From Streptomyces sp. NBC_01016 (GTDB lineage Bacteria > Actinomycetota > Actinomycetes > Streptomycetales > Streptomycetaceae): a DNA stretch of 64,000 bases. Position numbers and translations under genes: made by a program. Each line of letters opens with the position of its first letter. Positions within the stretch are counted from its first letter, which is position 1. The DNA lies in NCBI RefSeq assembly GCF_026341035.1, contig NZ_JAPEOQ010000001.1, forward strand, positions 3,596,001 to 3,660,000, read 5' to 3'. The notes under the pieces were generated by a model. That model was not told the origin of the DNA, ran no database searches, and was given only the letters and a program-made list of their open reading frames with translations. Of this stretch, positions 32,328 through 40,720 are shown in pieces.

Positions 32328-33368
32328 ATGGACCTGAGCCTGTTCTATTTCGCGCACGACTCGACCGCGCCGGGGGAGGCCGGCCGGTACGAGCTGCTGA
32401 TCGAGGGGGCGAAGCTCGCCGACCGGTCGGGGCTCGCCGCCGTATGGACCCCCGAGCGGCACTTCGACCCCTTCGGCGGCGCCTACCCGAACCCGGCCGT
32501 GCTCGGCGCCGCCGTGGCGATGTGCACCCAGCGGGTGGGCATCCGGGCCGGCAGCGTCGTCGCCCCGCTGCACCACCCGGCGCGGATCGCCGAGGAGTGG
32601 GCGGTGGTCGACAACCTCTCCGGTGGCCGCGCGGGCATCGCCTTCGCCTCCGGCTGGAACACCGTGGACTTCGCGCTGCGCCCGGAGAACCACGCCGACC
32701 GCCGCACCCTGGTCCGCGACACCGCCGAGGAGGTCCGCCGGCTGTGGCGCGGCGAGGCCCTCTCCACGACGGACGGACTCGGCCGGCCGGTCGACATCCG
32801 CGCCTATCCGCCCACCGTGCAGCCCGAGCTGCCCGTCTGGCTGACCTCGGCGGGCGGCGTCGACACCTTCCGGGCCGCCGCCCGGATGAAGGCCGGCATC
32901 CTGACCCACCTGCTCGGCCAGTCCCTGGAGGAGGTCGCAGGAAAGATCGCCGAGTACCGACGGGTCGCCGCCGAGGAGCACGACGGCTGGAGCGGACACG
33001 TCGTGCTGATGCTGCACACCCTGCTCGGCGACGACCTGGACCAGGTCCGCGAGCAGGTGCGGGGCCCCTTCACCAACTACCTGAAGAGCTCCGCCAACCT
33101 CACCGCCAAGTCGTTCACAGGCCAGGACATGGACCTGTCCGAGCTCAACGCCGACGACATGGACTACCTCGCCGCCCGCGCCTTCGACCGCTACTTCGAC
33201 ACCGGCGGCCTCTTCGGCAGCGTGGAGCGGGCAGCCGAACTGCTGCCGCACGTGGCGGCCCTGGGGGTCGACGAGGTCGGCTGCCTGGTGGACTTCGGTG
33301 TGGAGTCCAGGGCCGTACTCGAAGGCATCGAGAAGCTCGGCAAGCTGAACGAGATCATCTCCCGATAG
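32328..33368 (+). CDS. LLM-class flavin monooxygenase of natural-product type
   Basis: This 346-aa protein starts at ATG 32328, with GAAGGA at 32316-32321; an upstream extension in frame lacks a ribosome site. It has the bacterial luciferase-like fold pattern: SLFYFAHD at the N-terminus, AVWTPERHF, then VAPLHHPARIAEEWAVVDNLSGGR and a FASGWN motif. These match the natural-product luciferase-like monooxygenase family often found beside or inside NRPS/PKS enzymes. Such enzymes use reduced FMN and O2, so a flavin reductase is needed; the candidate is at 48728-49258. It probably hydroxylates a carrier-bound or free residue of the peptide, but position and substrate are unknown. Only 14 nt separate it from the next oxygenase gene. 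Confidence 0.9.
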   Translation: MDLSLFYFAHDSTAPGEAGRYELLIEGAKLADRSGLAAVWTPERHFDPFGGAYPNPAVLGAAVAMCTQRVGIRAGSVVAPLHHPARIAEEWAVVDNLSGGRAGIAFASGWNTVDFALRPENHADRRTLVRDTAEEVRRLWRGEALSTTDGLGRPVDIRAYPPTVQPELPVWLTSAGGVDTFRAAARMKAGILTHLLGQSLEEVAGKIAEYRRVAAEEHDGWSGHVVLMLHTLLGDDLDQVREQVRGPFTNYLKSSANLTAKSFTGQDMDLSELNADDMDYLAARAFDRYFDTGGLFGSVERAAELLPHVAALGVDEVGCLVDFGVESRAVLEGIEKLGKLNEIISR

Positions 33369-33382
33369 GAGCAGGAGACGTC

Positions 33383-34327
33383 ATGAGCACCACCCTGAGC
33401 GAGAACCTCACCTGGGCCCCGCACGAGATCACCGAGGCCGAGGCAGACGGCCGGGACCTCGCAGCGCACCTGACCGCCCTCGGCGCCGAGGGCCTGACCG
33501 ACCTGCTGACCGAGCACAAGGCGCTCGTCTTCCGCGGCTTCGGGGTCACCCCGGAATCCATCGACCCGGTCCTCGACCGGCTGCTGCCGACCCGGCTGCC
33601 GTACGTGCACGGCAACTCGCCGCGCACCCGCGTCAAGGGCAACCTCTACACCTCGACCGAGTACCCGCAGCGCTTCACCATCTCGATGCACAACGAGCTG
33701 AACTATGCCCGGCGTTGGCCGGCGCGGCTCGCCTTCTACTGCGAGAAGGCCGCCGAGTCGGGCGGCGCGACCCCGGTCGTGGACGGCGAGCTGTGGCTCG
33801 ACTCCCTGCGGCCCGAGGTCCGTGAGGCGTTCGCCGGCGGAATCCGCTACGTGCAGAACCTGCACGACGGCTACGGCCTCGGCAAGAGCTGGCAGGACAC
33901 CTTCGAGACCGACGACCGGGCAGAGGTGGAGCGCTATCTGTCGGCCGCGGAGGCGGAGTGGGAGTGGGGTCCGGACGGCATCCGCATCGTCCAGCACCGC
34001 AAGGCCACCACGACGCACCCGGTGACGGGCGTCGAGGTCTGGTTCAACCAGGCCGACCAGTGGCACCCGGCCGGCCTCGGCGACGAGACCTCCAAGGAGC
34101 TGTACGACATCCTGTCGCCCGAGGAGTTCCCGCAGTACGTCACGTTCGCGGACGGCAGCCTCATACCCGACGAGTACGTCACGCACATCCGTGACGTCGG
34201 CCTGGAACAGGCCGTGGACGTCGACTGGCACGAGGGCGACGTGCTCGTCATCGACAACGTCCTCACGGGCCACGGCCGTCGCCCCTTCGAGGGCACGCGC
34301 CGCATCCTGGTCGCCATGTGCGACTGA
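33383..34327 (+). CDS. Fe(II)/2-oxoglutarate hydroxylase (TauD/SyrP-like)
   Basis: This 314-aa protein starts at ATG 33383, with AGGAGA at 33373-33378. It has an intact iron triad: His103-Asn-Glu105 (HxE, as in clavaminate synthase-like enzymes) and distal His297 in GHGRRPF, followed by Arg306/Arg307 for the co-substrate carboxylate. The family includes SyrP and AsnO-like enzymes that beta-hydroxylate Asp or Asn, free or carrier-bound. The Asp/Asn-type A domain in the second NRPS is therefore the first candidate substrate, giving beta-hydroxy-Asp. It is the last gene of the NRPS operon; a very strong hairpin follows. A shorter homologue that has lost the acidic ligand lies at 49608-50531. Confidence 0.93.
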   Translation: MSTTLSENLTWAPHEITEAEADGRDLAAHLTALGAEGLTDLLTEHKALVFRGFGVTPESIDPVLDRLLPTRLPYVHGNSPRTRVKGNLYTSTEYPQRFTISMHNELNYARRWPARLAFYCEKAAESGGATPVVDGELWLDSLRPEVREAFAGGIRYVQNLHDGYGLGKSWQDTFETDDRAEVERYLSAAEAEWEWGPDGIRIVQHRKATTTHPVTGVEVWFNQADQWHPAGLGDETSKELYDILSPEEFPQYVTFADGSLIPDEYVTHIRDVGLEQAVDVDWHEGDVLVIDNVLTGHGRRPFEGTRRILVAMCD

Positions 34328-34386
34328 GCTGCCGCCCGGCACGGCGGACCCCGGCGCGGGAGACCCCCGCGGGGCGGTCCCCGAAC

Positions 34387-34432
34387 GCGAAGACCCCGCC
34401 CGCCTCTCACCGGAGGCGGGCGGGGTCTTCGC
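34387..34432. terminator. Strong bidirectional terminator hairpin
   Basis: A perfect 20-bp inverted repeat (34387-34406 with 34413-34432) has a 6-nt loop TCACCG. It lies between the end of the NRPS operon (+) and the convergent response regulator gene (-), so it can serve both. Confidence 0.93.
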
Positions 34433-34475
34433 CGGTGGGCCCGGTTCGGGCGGCCCGTACCGGAGCGCCGCTGTG

Positions 34476-35123
34476 TCAGGCCCGCAGGTACGCCAGGACC
34501 GCGAGCACCCGTCGGTGCCCTTCCGTGGCCACCGGAAGGTCCAGCTTGGTGAAGATGTTGCCGATGTGCTTGTTCACGGCCGCCTCGCTGATGAACAGCT
34601 GCTTGGCCAGGTTCGCGTTGGTGCGGCCCTCCGCGATCAGCGAGAGCACCTCGCGCTCCCGGGCGCTGAGCCGCTCCAGCGGGTCCTGGCGCAGCTGGAC
34701 CAGCTGGTGGATGACCTCGGGGTCCACCACCGTCCCGCCCGCGGCGACCCGCTCGATCGCGGCCGTGAAGTCCGCCACCGCGCTCACCCGCTCCTTGAGC
34801 AGATAGCCGACCCCGGCACCGCCGCCCGAGTCCAACAGGCGCAGGGCGTACGAGCGTTCCACGTACTGGCTGAGCACGAGCACGGGCAGCCCGGGAAACT
34901 CCTTGCGCAGTTCGACCGACGCCCGCAGCCCGTCGTCGCCGAGCGTCGGCGGCATCCGTACGTCCGTGACGATCAGATCCGGACGGTCGGCGCGGACCGC
35001 GTCGAGCAGCGCGTCGGCGTCGCCTACCGCCGCCGCCACCTCGTGCCCGACCCGTTCGAGCAGTCCGATCAGGCCTTCGCGCAACAGAACGGCGTCCTCG
35101 GCCACGATCAGGCGAAGCGACAC
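34476..35123 (-). CDS. NarL/LuxR-type response regulator
   Basis: This 215-aa protein has a receiver domain at residues 1-120 with the phospho-acceptor Asp54 (LIVTDVRMPP), acidic pair E9/D10 and a conserved Lys in GYLLKERV. It is followed by a LuxR helix-turn-helix at 150-205 (LSAREREVLSLIAEGRTN). The GTG start lies 16 nt inside the end of the sensor kinase gene, so the two are translationally coupled. It probably controls the divergent ABC transporter genes: the shared promoter region carries GTAGAG half-sites (36376-36406). Likely role: sensing the product or cell-envelope stress and inducing self-protection. This role is inferred from position and family. Confidence 0.94.
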   Translation of the reverse strand: MSLRLIVAEDAVLLREGLIGLLERVGHEVAAAVGDADALLDAVRADRPDLIVTDVRMPPTLGDDGLRASVELRKEFPGLPVLVLSQYVERSYALRLLDSGGGAGVGYLLKERVSAVADFTAAIERVAAGGTVVDPEVIHQLVQLRQDPLERLSAREREVLSLIAEGRTNANLAKQLFISEAAVNKHIGNIFTKLDLPVATEGHRRVLAVLAYLRA

Positions 35124-36325
35124 GGAACCTCCACGTGCAACAGGGTGGGACCACCGGACGGACTCGACACCCGCATCCGGCCGTCAAGAGCGGTGACCCG
35201 GTCAGCGAGCCCCGTCACGCCGCTGCCCGTGGGGTCGAGGCCGCCCCGGCCATCGTCCTTGATGTCGAGGATCAACAGATCGGAATGGTAGCGACCGTGC
35301 ACCTCGGCGGTCGCGGCGCCGCTGTGTTTGGCGATGTTCGTCATGGCCTCGTTGATGAGGTAGTACATCGTCGTCTCGAGCTTCCTGGGCAGCCGCTCGG
35401 GCAGCTTCAGATCCACCGTCACCGGGATCGGGAACCGGCCCGCGTAGTCCTGGATCGCCGCGACGAGCCCGTGGTCGGCGAGCACCGGCGGGTTCAGGCC
35501 CCGGATCAGGGCCCGCAACTCCATGTGCGCCGTGGACAGTTGACGCTCGGCCTGGGTGAGCAGCTCGTCCTGGGACGAGCCCGGCTCGGCGTCCAGACGC
35601 ATCATGCCCAGCGTCATGCCCAGCGACACCAGGTGCTGCTGGGCTCCGTCGTGGAGGTCCCGCTCGATGCGGATCAGCTCGGCGTCGAAGGAGTCGAGCA
35701 GCCGCGACTGCGAGGCGCGCACCTCGCGCAGCTCCTCGCCCAGCTCCCGGTCGCGCGGGGCGAGGAAGGAACGGGCCATGGCGGCGCGCGCCCCCGCCCA
35801 CGAAGTCACCGTGTACGGCGTGGAGAGCAGCACGAGCACGCCGAACACCGTCCACGGCCAGGTGTCGCCGTCGGTCGAGGCGATGGTCGTGGCCGGCAGT
35901 CCGAAGGAGAAGCCGAGCACCAACAGGTCGAGCCACCACAGGGCGACGGCCGACAGCAGAGTGAACATCAGCTCCCGCCACGTCGCCTGCTCCTTGAGCC
36001 GGGTGGCGGCCCAGCCGCGCAGCCCCGGGACTTCCGGGGTCCGGTGCGGGTCGCTGACGTGGTCGAGGTCGACCAGGCGCAGCCTGCGGCGTTCCACCGT
36101 GGCGACGACGGTCGAGGCGAAGACCAGGCCGACCAGGGGCGCGACCCCGATCAGTACGACCAGGAGGATCAGGCCCGCGGCCAGGCCGAGGGTGAAGACG
36201 AGCACCGCCGTGGCGCCGACCAGGACACCACCGCTCAGATACGCCAGGGACCGCCAGGGCCAGCTGGAGGTCAGGAAGCTCAGCGGCCGCTGAGCCATGG
36301 CCTGCCAGGCCGTTGTGGGTTGCAT
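35108..36325 (-). CDS. Membrane sensor histidine kinase (HisKA_3)
   Basis: This 405-aa protein starts at an ATG (complement of 36323-36325). The N-terminal half has about four hydrophobic segments (near residues 27-75 and 115-170) with no large extracellular domain, a layout typical of intramembrane-sensing kinases. The phospho-acceptor His lies in ERDLHDGAQQHL, and the ATPase N-box is NEAMTNIAKHS. It pairs with the overlapping response regulator and is divergent from the MacB-like ABC transporter at 36451-39656. Kinases with short loops next to FtsX-type transporters often sense cell-wall-active peptides; that role is inferred here. Confidence 0.94.
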   Translation of the reverse strand: MQPTTAWQAMAQRPLSFLTSSWPWRSLAYLSGGVLVGATAVLVFTLGLAAGLILLVVLIGVAPLVGLVFASTVVATVERRRLRLVDLDHVSDPHRTPEVPGLRGWAATRLKEQATWRELMFTLLSAVALWWLDLLVLGFSFGLPATTIASTDGDTWPWTVFGVLVLLSTPYTVTSWAGARAAMARSFLAPRDRELGEELREVRASQSRLLDSFDAELIRIERDLHDGAQQHLVSLGMTLGMMRLDAEPGSSQDELLTQAERQLSTAHMELRALIRGLNPPVLADHGLVAAIQDYAGRFPIPVTVDLKLPERLPRKLETTMYYLINEAMTNIAKHSGAATAEVHGRYHSDLLILDIKDDGRGGLDPTGSGVTGLADRVTALDGRMRVSSPSGGPTLLHVEVPCRFA

Positions 36326-36375
36326 ACGGCCAACGTACCCATCCGGTCTCTCGTGGATCTCCGGGAAGCCCGGGA

Positions 36376-36406
36376 GGTAGAGCTACCTCTACCGCAGGAG
36401 TAGAGA
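36376..36406. promoter_or_regulatory. GTAGAG dyad plus third half-site in divergent promoter
   Basis: GTAGAG (36377-36382), a 4-nt spacer CTAC, then the exact inverse CTCTAC (36387-36392), and a third direct GTAGAG at 36400-36405. The group lies between the kinase start (36325, -) and the ABC ATPase start (36451, +). It is a good candidate operator for the response regulator. No binding data are available. Confidence 0.5.
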
Positions 36407-36450
36407 GCGGGTCAGTGCCCCGACCACCCCCCGTGCAGTGGAATCAGGGC

Positions 36451-37221
36451 ATGACGACGACAAGCCACACCACCCCCACGCAGGACGCGGTCGAGCTCCA
36501 CGCCGTGCGCAAGGTCCACGGCACCGGCGGACGACAGGTCACCGCCCTGGACGGCGTCTCGCTCTCCTTCCGCCGCGGCACCTTCACCGCGATCATGGGG
36601 CCCTCCGGTTCCGGCAAGTCGACCCTGCTGCAGTGCGCGGCCGGTCTCGAGCAGCCCTCCGACGGACAGATCGTCCTGGCCGGTGTGGACATCGGCGCGC
36701 AGAACGAGATGCAGCGCACCGAACTGCGCCGCAAGCACGTCGGCTTCGTGTTCCAGGCCTTCAACCTGGTGGAGTCCCTGACGGCGGCGCAGAACGTGGA
36801 GCTGCCCTCCCGGTTCGCCGGCCGCAAGGTCAGCCGCGAGCAGGTCGCCACGGCGCTCGCCTCCGTGGGGCTCGCCGACCGCGCCGGGCACCGCCCCAGT
36901 GAGATGTCCGGCGGCCAGCAGCAGCGCGTCGCCCTCGCCCGTGCACTCATCACCCGGCCCGACGTCCTCTTCGCGGACGAGCCGACCGGCGCCCTGGACA
37001 CCGTCACCTCCCGCGAGGTGCTGCGGATGATGCGGATGCTGGTCGACCGGGAGGGCCAGACCACCCTGATGGTCACCCACGACCCGGTCGCCGCGGCCCA
37101 CGCCGACGTCGTCGTCTTCCTCAAGGACGGCCGGATCGCCGACCGCATCCCCCTCAACCAACAGGCCGGCGCCGACAACGCCGCCGCGATCGCCACGCAC
37201 ATGGCCCGGCTGGAGGCCTGA
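36451..37221 (+). CDS. ABC transporter ATP-binding protein (MacB/LolD type)
   Basis: This 256-aa protein starts at ATG 36451 (MTTTSHTT...). Walker A is GPSGSGKST, Q-loop FVFQAFNL, signature MSGGQQQRVALARAL, Walker B DVLFADEPTGALD, and the H-loop is VTHD. Its length and motifs fit the MacB/LolD subfamily that pairs with FtsX-type permeases. The permease starts 5 nt downstream. Beside a two-component system and an NRPS operon it is most likely a self-resistance or export system. Part of the family works mechanically on the envelope and does not translocate a substrate, so direct export of the lipopeptide is not certain. Confidence 0.95.
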   Translation: MTTTSHTTPTQDAVELHAVRKVHGTGGRQVTALDGVSLSFRRGTFTAIMGPSGSGKSTLLQCAAGLEQPSDGQIVLAGVDIGAQNEMQRTELRRKHVGFVFQAFNLVESLTAAQNVELPSRFAGRKVSREQVATALASVGLADRAGHRPSEMSGGQQQRVALARALITRPDVLFADEPTGALDTVTSREVLRMMRMLVDREGQTTLMVTHDPVAAAHADVVVFLKDGRIADRIPLNQQAGADNAAAIATHMARLEA

Positions 37222-37226
37222 CCGAC

Positions 37227-39656
37227 ATGCTGATCCTCGCGAACGTACGTGAACGCTGGTCGGGTTTCCTCGGTGCCTTCGTCGCCGTCCTGGTCGGCGT
37301 GGCCCTGATCACCACCACCCTGGTCATCTACGACTCGGCCCGCGCCAAGGTCCAGCCCCGCTACGAGGGCACCGCGGCCCTCGCCCTGCCGAAGCAGGCC
37401 GTCGACGCCGACGGCAGCCCCGAGGACCGGATGCCGTGGAGCAGGTCCGAGGCGGAGCCGCTCGTCTCCGGCCTTGCGAAGGTCCCCGGCGTCGCCCACG
37501 CCGTGGTCGACCGCTCCTTCTACGCCCAGGCCGTCAAGGGCGGCAAGCCCGTCACCGACGAGGGTGCCGAGGAGGCCGGGCACGGCTTCGCCAGTGCGCG
37601 GATGGCGCCGTACCGGCTGGTCTCGGGCCATGCTCCCGCCGCCGCGGACGAGGTCGTGGTCGACCGTGACCTCGGCGCCGCCGTGGGCAGCGAACTGACC
37701 GTCAACATCACCAAGGGCCGCGAGCAGTTCCGGGTCGTCGGCACGGTGGACGGCCCCGGCTACTACTTCAGCGAGAAGTTCGCGGCCGGGCAGCAGCCGG
37801 GCGTGAGCAACATCGCCCTGATCCCCGCCAAGGGCGCCGACACCGCGGCGATCGCCTCCGGTGCGAAGAAGATCATCGGCGACAACGGCAGCGTGGTCTC
37901 CGGCGACGGCCGCTCCGAACTGCAGCCCGAGTACATCGAGCACAAGCGTTTCCTGGGCGTCCAGCTGATCAGCGCCATGGCCCTCCTGGGCCTGTTCACC
38001 ACGGTGTTCGTGGTCGCCTCCATGCTGGTCCTGTCCACCGGGATGCGCCGCCGGGAGATCGGCCTGCTGCGCACCATCGGCGCCTCGCCCAAGCAGATCC
38101 GCCGCATGATCCTCGGCGAGGCCGCCGTGGTCGGGCTCGCGGGTTCGATCGCCGGCTGCCTGGCGGGCGTGGCCGCCACGCCGATGCTGCTCTCCCTCCT
38201 CAAGGGCCTGGACGTGACGCCGCCCGACATGGAGATCACCGTCGCCGCATGGCCGCTGCTCACGGGCTCCCTGGTCGGGATCGGGGTCAGCGTCATCGGT
38301 GCCTGGAGCGCGGGCCGCAAGGCCGCCAAGGTCGCCCCCATCGAGGCGCTGCTCGACAGCCGCTCGGCCAACAAGGGCATGGGGCGCGGTCGTTGGATCG
38401 CCGGTCTGTCCGTCCTCGGCCTGGGTGTTGTGCTCGCCATCGGGACCGCCACGTCGACCGCCGACAACCGCATCAACATGGCGATCTTCGCCACGATGAC
38501 GCTGATCGTCGCGGCGGCCCTGCTCACCCCGGCGTTCGTCGGTCCGGTCGGCCGGTTCCTGACCGCGCCGTTCCAGCGCGGCGGCAAGGCCGCTCCGGTC
38601 CTCATCCGGGCCGAGCTGGTCGCCAACCCGCGCCGCGCCGCCTCGCTGGTGGCCCCGGTGATCGCCGCCGTCGGCTTCGCGGTCCTGCTCAGCGGCATGG
38701 TGTCGACCATGCGGGTCGCCTACCCGGCCGGTGAGGCGCTGAAGGTCGCGGGCCAGACGATCGTCACGCCGGACGGCACCCCCGGCAACACCGACGAGGT
38801 CGTCGCCGACAACCCCGTGGGCAAGGCCGCCCTGCCGACCCGCGCCTTCGTCGAGACGAAGCACGGCAAGAACGCTGAGAACGCTGAGAACGCCGAGAAC
38901 AGCGAGAACGCCGGGAAGCCCACCGTCCTGGACGTCCTGGGCAGCCGGGACGCGAAGTGGGACAAGCCGGGCGAGACGGTCCTCGGCGAGAAGATGGCCG
39001 GCGACCTGGGTCTGAAGCAGGGCCAGGAGGTCCCGGTCCGGTTCGCGGACGGCGCCACGGTCACCCTGCGTGTCTCCCAGGTGCTGCCCGACGACCCGGC
39101 CCGCGGTGACTTCGTGGTCGCCCGCGACCTGGTCCGCGCCCACGACCCGGCCGCGCTCACCGACGACATCTTCGTCCCGGGCGGCGCCAAGGCCTCTGCC
39201 GCGGCCCCCGGAGTCGCTCTGCACGACGCCGCCCAGTACGCGCTGGCCGACTACAACACCGACGCCAAGCTCACCGAGTCCCTCGCCATGATGCTGATCG
39301 TGATCGCCGTCGGCTACAGCGTGATCGCCGTCGCCAACTCCATGGCCATGGCGGCGCACGGCAGGCGCCGCGACTTCGGGGTGATGAAGTCCGCCGGTGG
39401 CACCGTCCGCCAGCTGCTGTTCACCTCGGCGGGCGAGACGGCCCTGGTCATCGTCATCGGCGCGGCCCTGGGTGTGCTGGTGACGCTGCCCCCGCTGGCC
39501 GGCATGGCGGCCGGTCTCTCCGAGGCCACCTCCTCGGACGTCGGCCTGCACCTGAACTCGGGCGTCGTGGTCCTCGCGATCATCGGCACCCTGGTGGCGG
39601 CGCTGCTCGCCGGAGTCGCGGTCACGTCGAAGACGCTGAAGCGGCAGGCGGTCTGA
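37227..39656 (+). CDS. FtsX-like ABC transporter permease
   Basis: This 809-aa protein carries two FtsX-type halves. There is an N-terminal helix near residues 10-30, an extracellular domain to about 230, and helices near 250-380 including the FtsX-like stretch MRRREIGLLRTIGASPKQIRRMILGE, which I list only as a family hallmark at nt 38042-38117. Further helices lie near 400-420 and 475-495, followed by a second large extracellular domain and C-terminal helices near 690-800. The second extracellular domain contains a low-complexity N-A-E repeat (38871-38915). It acts with the ATPase encoded 5 nt upstream. A strong hairpin follows at 39717. Likely role: self-protection against, or efflux of, the lipopeptide. 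Confidence 0.94.
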   Translation: MLILANVRERWSGFLGAFVAVLVGVALITTTLVIYDSARAKVQPRYEGTAALALPKQAVDADGSPEDRMPWSRSEAEPLVSGLAKVPGVAHAVVDRSFYAQAVKGGKPVTDEGAEEAGHGFASARMAPYRLVSGHAPAAADEVVVDRDLGAAVGSELTVNITKGREQFRVVGTVDGPGYYFSEKFAAGQQPGVSNIALIPAKGADTAAIASGAKKIIGDNGSVVSGDGRSELQPEYIEHKRFLGVQLISAMALLGLFTTVFVVASMLVLSTGMRRREIGLLRTIGASPKQIRRMILGEAAVVGLAGSIAGCLAGVAATPMLLSLLKGLDVTPPDMEITVAAWPLLTGSLVGIGVSVIGAWSAGRKAAKVAPIEALLDSRSANKGMGRGRWIAGLSVLGLGVVLAIGTATSTADNRINMAIFATMTLIVAAALLTPAFVGPVGRFLTAPFQRGGKAAPVLIRAELVANPRRAASLVAPVIAAVGFAVLLSGMVSTMRVAYPAGEALKVAGQTIVTPDGTPGNTDEVVADNPVGKAALPTRAFVETKHGKNAENAENAENSENAGKPTVLDVLGSRDAKWDKPGETVLGEKMAGDLGLKQGQEVPVRFADGATVTLRVSQVLPDDPARGDFVVARDLVRAHDPAALTDDIFVPGGAKASAAAPGVALHDAAQYALADYNTDAKLTESLAMMLIVIAVGYSVIAVANSMAMAAHGRRRDFGVMKSAGGTVRQLLFTSAGETALVIVIGAALGVLVTLPPLAGMAAGLSEATSSDVGLHLNSGVVVLAIIGTLVAALLAGVAVTSKTLKRQAV
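38871..38915 (+). repeat. 9-bp in-frame tandem repeat, five units, in permease gene
   Basis: Five 9-bp units (AACGCTGAG, same, AACGCCGAG, AACAGCGAG, AACGCCGGG) encode NAE-NAE-NAE-NSE-NAG in an extracellular domain of the permease. The unit length keeps the frame, so copy number could vary between strains without breaking the gene. Confidence 0.9.
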
Positions 39657-39716
39657 GGCGGCCGCGGACCACGCGAGGACCAGCACGGCACCACCGAGAG
39701 GATCAGCACCGCACCA

Positions 39717-39757
39717 CGAAGCGGCGGCCCCGGAGCAACTCCGGGGCCGCCGCTTCG
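39717..39757 (+). terminator. Terminator hairpin after ABC permease
   Basis: A perfect 19-bp stem (39717-39735 with 39739-39757) has a 3-nt loop CAA. It lies 60 nt after the permease stop and separates the ABC operon from the lipid-tail operon. Confidence 0.93.
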
Positions 39758-39834
39758 GCATGTCCCACGACACCTGTCACGTCCTCCCTGACGGCTCTCC
39801 CGACGCCCCGCGCGACCACCGCCTCCGCACGCGC

Positions 39835-39852
39835 TTATAGAGGCCGGATAGC
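39835..39852 (+). promoter_or_regulatory. Candidate SARP box upstream of lipid-tail operon
   Basis: TTATAGA (39835-39841), 4 nt, then GGATAGC (39846-39852): two heptamers at 11-bp pitch. They end 47 nt before the GTG of the thioesterase. They match the nnRTAGR pairs seen upstream of other units in this cluster. SARP regulators typically bind heptamer repeats at this pitch. Confidence 0.5.
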
Positions 39853-39899
39853 GCCGGTGGTTGTGCTGGTGGGCGCAAGCGCGACGAGAGGCGAAGACA

Positions 39900-40661
39900 G
39901 TGACCATTGAGGACCTGCACACGCGATCACGGTGGCTCAGGACGTTCCGCCGGGTGACGCGGCCCAGGTGCCGCCTCGTGTGTGCCCCGCATGCCGGCGG
40001 CACCGCACAGGCCTACCGCACCTGGCCTGCGGGTCTGCCGGCCGACGTCGAGGTGCACGGCGTGCAGTACCCCGGCCGGCAGGACCGGCTCGGCGAGCCC
40101 CCGCCGGCCACCATGGACGACCTGGTCGGCCCGGTCGCCGACTCCCTCGAACCCTTCCTCGGCGAACCACTGGCCCTGTTCGGCCACAGCATGGGCGCGG
40201 TCGTCGCCTACGAGGTCACCCTCGAACTCGAACGCCGACACGGACAGGTCGTGGACCTGCTCGCCGTCTCCGGTTCGCGTGCCCCGCATGAGCGAGAGAA
40301 CCACGACCGGCACATCCTGGACGACGCGGGCCTCATCGAGGAACTGCGCCGGCTCAACGACGACTTCACCGATCTGCTCGACTCCCCGGAGATCCTGGAG
40401 CTGGTCCTGCCCTCCATCCGCGCCGACTTCGGCGTGGTGGCCGGATACCTCCGCACCCCGCCGGTCCCGGTGCGCGCACCCGTGCTGGTGCTCGGCGGCA
40501 GTGACGACCCGGACGTCTCGCCCGAGCAGCTGACCCACTGGCGGGCCGTCGCGGGGAACGCCTTCGGCACCCGTGTCCTGCCCGGCGGCCACTTCTACCT
40601 CGATGACGAGCAGCCGGTGCTCGACCAGATCGCTCCCTGGCTCCCCGGCCGCCGTTCCTGA
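39900..40661 (+). CDS. Type II thioesterase
   Basis: This 253-aa alpha/beta hydrolase starts at GTG 39900; the frame is open a further 39 nt upstream but that part is not typical of the family. The nucleophile serine sits in GHSMGA, the acid in GGSDDPDV, and the histidine in GGHFYL. The N-terminal pattern (LVCAPHAGGTAQAYRTWPAGL) is that of stand-alone editing thioesterases of NRPS/PKS systems, which clear mis-loaded carrier domains. Being first in an operon with the acyl-AMP ligase, dehydrogenases and carrier, it may also act on the lipid-loading carrier. Confidence 0.94.
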   Translation: MTIEDLHTRSRWLRTFRRVTRPRCRLVCAPHAGGTAQAYRTWPAGLPADVEVHGVQYPGRQDRLGEPPPATMDDLVGPVADSLEPFLGEPLALFGHSMGAVVAYEVTLELERRHGQVVDLLAVSGSRAPHERENHDRHILDDAGLIEELRRLNDDFTDLLDSPEILELVLPSIRADFGVVAGYLRTPPVPVRAPVLVLGGSDDPDVSPEQLTHWRAVAGNAFGTRVLPGGHFYLDDEQPVLDQIAPWLPGRRS

Positions 40662-40720
40662 CCCACACGCCCGGTGCCGAGCGCGCCGCGGCGACCCCAC
40701 GACACAGGAGTACGCGCAGC

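Noticed and set aside
33383..34327. First TauD-type protein as a halogenase
   Set aside because: It keeps the full His-x-Glu...His triad, which supports hydroxylation, in contrast to the copy at 49608.
38871..38915. CRISPR-like or other mobile repeat
   Set aside because: Units are 9 bp, contiguous and in frame within the permease; there are no spacers. I found no CRISPR array, insertion sequence, transposase or integrase in the window.
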